5,757 nt of DNA from Candidatus Colwelliibacteriota bacterium. Its GTDB lineage: Bacteria > Patescibacteriota > Minisyncoccia > UBA6257 > Colwellbacteraceae. The number at the start of each line of letters is the position of its first letter. Positions within the stretch are counted from its first letter, which is position 1. A program made the position numbers and the translations under genes. Positions 4,459 to 5,757 of the stretch are shown here, piece by piece. A model generated the notes under the pieces. That model was not told the DNA's origin. It worked only from the letters and a program-made list of their open reading frames with translations, and did not search any database. Location of the stretch: NCBI GenBank assembly GCA_028711965.1, contig JAQTRD010000035.1:1-5757 (forward strand). Reading direction: 5' to 3'.

Positions 4459-4950
4459 ATGTCTTTCAAGAAAGAAACTAATACAACTGAAAACGGATCA
4501 TGCTCGGAGGGCGCCTTATTAAGGGAAAATGGCGTTGCTGCACTTCCGATTATTTTGCTTATTTCGGCTATAATCGTTGAAATAGTGGCGGCTTCGGCGT
4601 TCTTGGCGTTTTCTTTTTCAAGCGGCGCCTTTGGTACTCTTCTTGCGACGGAAGCTTTCTTTGGATCAAGAGCGGGAGCGGATGATGCTTTCTACCGGGT
4701 CATAAAGAATTCTTACAGGAGTTCTTATAATATGACCGTTGACGCCGGTACGCATACTGTTTCCGTCGATGTTACAGTCGAAAAGGATCCGGTTGACCTC
4801 GGGCTGTGTGGAATATCTTGGGGATGTCGTTATAGAATTAGATCAACCGGAACCGTTTTTTTCCGGTCAAGAAGAACGGAAACAATCTTATCGGTTGATC
4901 CCAATACGCGAGAAGTAAGAAAGGAATTGTTTAAAGAAATAGAATTATGA
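4459..4950 (+). CDS. PilX-like minor pilin-like membrane protein
   Basis: This 163-residue protein has a long polar leader (1-24), then ENG|VAALPIILLISAIIVEIVAASAFLAF, a single hydrophobic helix (about 26-52). Gly25 stands where prepilin peptidase would cut, but position +5 is Pro30 instead of Glu. The helix runs into ATEAFFGSRAGADDAFYRVIKN (63-84), which resembles the EAxxxAxAGxxDAxxrI pattern seen after the helix in PilX-type proteins, which also often lack Glu5. The remainder is a small beta-rich domain with Cys117 and Cys123, consistent with extracellular placement. ATG 4459 is preferred over TTG 4444, which lies in the inverted-repeat arm. There is no SD, and the preceding micro-ORF ends two bases before. 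Its TGA overlaps the pilM-like ATG (ATGA). It probably belongs to the same pilus complex. The paralogue assignment is inferred from sequence pattern only. Confidence 0.7.
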   Translation: MSFKKETNTTENGSCSEGALLRENGVAALPIILLISAIIVEIVAASAFLAFSFSSGAFGTLLATEAFFGSRAGADDAFYRVIKNSYRSSYNMTVDAGTHTVSVDVTVEKDPVDLGLCGISWGCRYRIRSTGTVFFRSRRTETILSVDPNTREVRKELFKEIEL

Positions 4951-5757
4951 CAAACCCGATAAGTTCGATCGTAAAAGTAATCAAGAGGATGAGCTCGGTC
5001 TCTGTTGCCGGAGGTCTTTCGGTGAGTGATTCGGCTATCCGATATTTTCGCATAGAGGATGAACGGCCAGTATCCGTTTCTTTAAGACTTCCTTCGGGAA
5101 TAGTGGAAGGGGGGCGGATTAAAAACAGGACTCTTGCCGTTGCCGCTTTTACCGAATTTCGGTCTATGATACCGGGCGACAAATCTCCGGAAGTGGTTGT
5201 AACTCTCGGATCGGGATCGGTTTATTCTCAATTTTTCACGCTTCCCCAGCTTGACCCGGCGGGAGTCAAAGAGGCGGCTGAACTCAACCTCCAAATGATC
5301 TCCCCGATTTCCATCGATCAGGCGTATTTCGGATATCAATTTATCGGCGAAGCGAACGGAGGAACGGGATATGAATTTTTAGGAGGTTTTGTACAGTCTT
5401 CCGTAGTAGATGAGTGGCTTTCCGTCTTTAAGGAATCGGATATCATTCCGGTTGTAATTGAATTCCAAAGCCTCAGTATAGTGAGAGCCGCTTCTTTAGC
5501 CGGAATGGGCGCAGACCAGGCGAAGTTGATAGTTGACGTTTCAAGCGAGGGAATGAGTATTATGATTGCGCGGAAAGGAGGCTTGAGCTTTGATTATTTC
5601 TATTCTTGGAAGAACATACAGGGAGAAGACAGGTCTATCCCATTCGAAAAACTCAAGCAGATCATATCCACAGAAATAGGAAAGGTGATAAATTTTTCCC
5701 TTTCCAGGTTTGGCAATGAAATAAAAGATATTGTCGTGAACACAGAAGGATTGTCCG
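4947..5757 (+). CDS. pilM: PilM-like type IV pilus assembly protein, 5' part (runs off window)
   Basis: The frame is open from ATG 4947 to the window end (270 codons). Family features include an N-terminal GGLSVSDSAIRYFRI (22-36, actin-type phosphate-1 region), GIVEGGRIKN (51-60), a VVVTLGSGSVYSQFFTLP strand pair (83-100), AELNLQMISPISIDQAYFGYQFI (111-133), GFVQSSVVDEWLSVFKESDIIPVVIEFQSLSIVRA (147-181), and IVDVSSEGMSIMIARKGGLSF (195-215, phosphate-2 region). PilM is a cytoplasmic actin-like ATP-binding protein that binds the N-terminus of PilN and links the inner-membrane PilN/PilO complex to the assembly motor. Full proteins are about 350 residues, so roughly a quarter is missing. The Asp normally in the first loop (GxDxG) is Ser25 here, and the second loop reads VDVSS rather than VDIG. 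The start overlaps the PilX-like stop as ATGA, and no SD is seen. PilN and PilO genes are expected next. Confidence 0.82.
   Translation, partial: MTNPISSIVKVIKRMSSVSVAGGLSVSDSAIRYFRIEDERPVSVSLRLPSGIVEGGRIKNRTLAVAAFTEFRSMIPGDKSPEVVVTLGSGSVYSQFFTLPQLDPAGVKEAAELNLQMISPISIDQAYFGYQFIGEANGGTGYEFLGGFVQSSVVDEWLSVFKESDIIPVVIEFQSLSIVRAASLAGMGADQAKLIVDVSSEGMSIMIARKGGLSFDYFYSWKNIQGEDRSIPFEKLKQIISTEIGKVINFSLSRFGNEIKDIVVNTEGLS

Noticed and set aside
1..5757. tRNA, rRNA, CRISPR array or insertion sequence
   Set aside because: No regularly spaced direct repeats, transposase-like ORF, or cloverleaf-compatible segment with a T-loop motif was seen; the few intergenic spaces are too short or are explained by the hairpins described.

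Overview
The window looks like a piece of a chromosome from a Candidate Phyla Radiation (Patescibacteria) bacterium, probably a Parcubacteria-type lineage. This is inferred from several traits together: a transketolase split into two genes, a GWAW/GWISF-repeat exported protein, a minimal type IV pilus gene set, tight gene packing with ATGA and TAATG overlaps, and almost no Shine-Dalgarno (SD) sequences at the main starts. TGA is used as a stop at two gene junctions (1414-1416 and 4948-4950), which argues against the recoded (TGA = Gly) Gracilibacteria/Absconditabacteria. All genes lie on the + strand.

Region 1 (1-2652) is a carbohydrate operon: the 3' part of a ribulose-phosphate 3-epimerase gene, the N-terminal (thiamine diphosphate) transketolase subunit, a 78-codon cysteine-containing single-pass membrane protein of unknown role, and the C-terminal transketolase subunit. 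The enzymes belong to the non-oxidative pentose phosphate pathway. The small membrane protein overlaps both transketolase genes (4 nt upstream, 8 nt downstream). The 3' end of the N-terminal subunit gene carries an in-register A_AAA_AAG slippery heptamer, and a -1 shift there would read straight into the membrane protein.

Region 2 (2653-2784) is non-coding. It holds two strong inverted repeats, one of them a possible terminator, and a possible extended -10 promoter that would give an almost leaderless message.

Region 3 (2785-5757) is a type IV pilus/pseudopilus cluster: a PilV-like pseudopilin with a clear prepilin-peptidase site, an exported GWAW-repeat protein, a PilX-like minor pilin-like protein, and the first 270 codons of a PilM-like actin-fold protein that runs off the window. 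Between the repeat protein and the PilX-like gene lies an imperfect inverted repeat of about 67 nt. It contains a 22-codon micro-ORF with a GAGGT ribosome-binding site. The arrangement suggests that the pseudopilins and the repeat protein form part of a surface fibre assembled with cytoplasmic PilM. PilN and PilO would be expected just beyond the right edge.

The most unusual items are the slippery site plus embedded membrane protein between the transketolase halves, the two micro-ORFs with SD sequences directly upstream of SD-less genes, and the altered phosphate-loop residues of the PilM-like protein. No fully novel system can be claimed from sequence reading alone.
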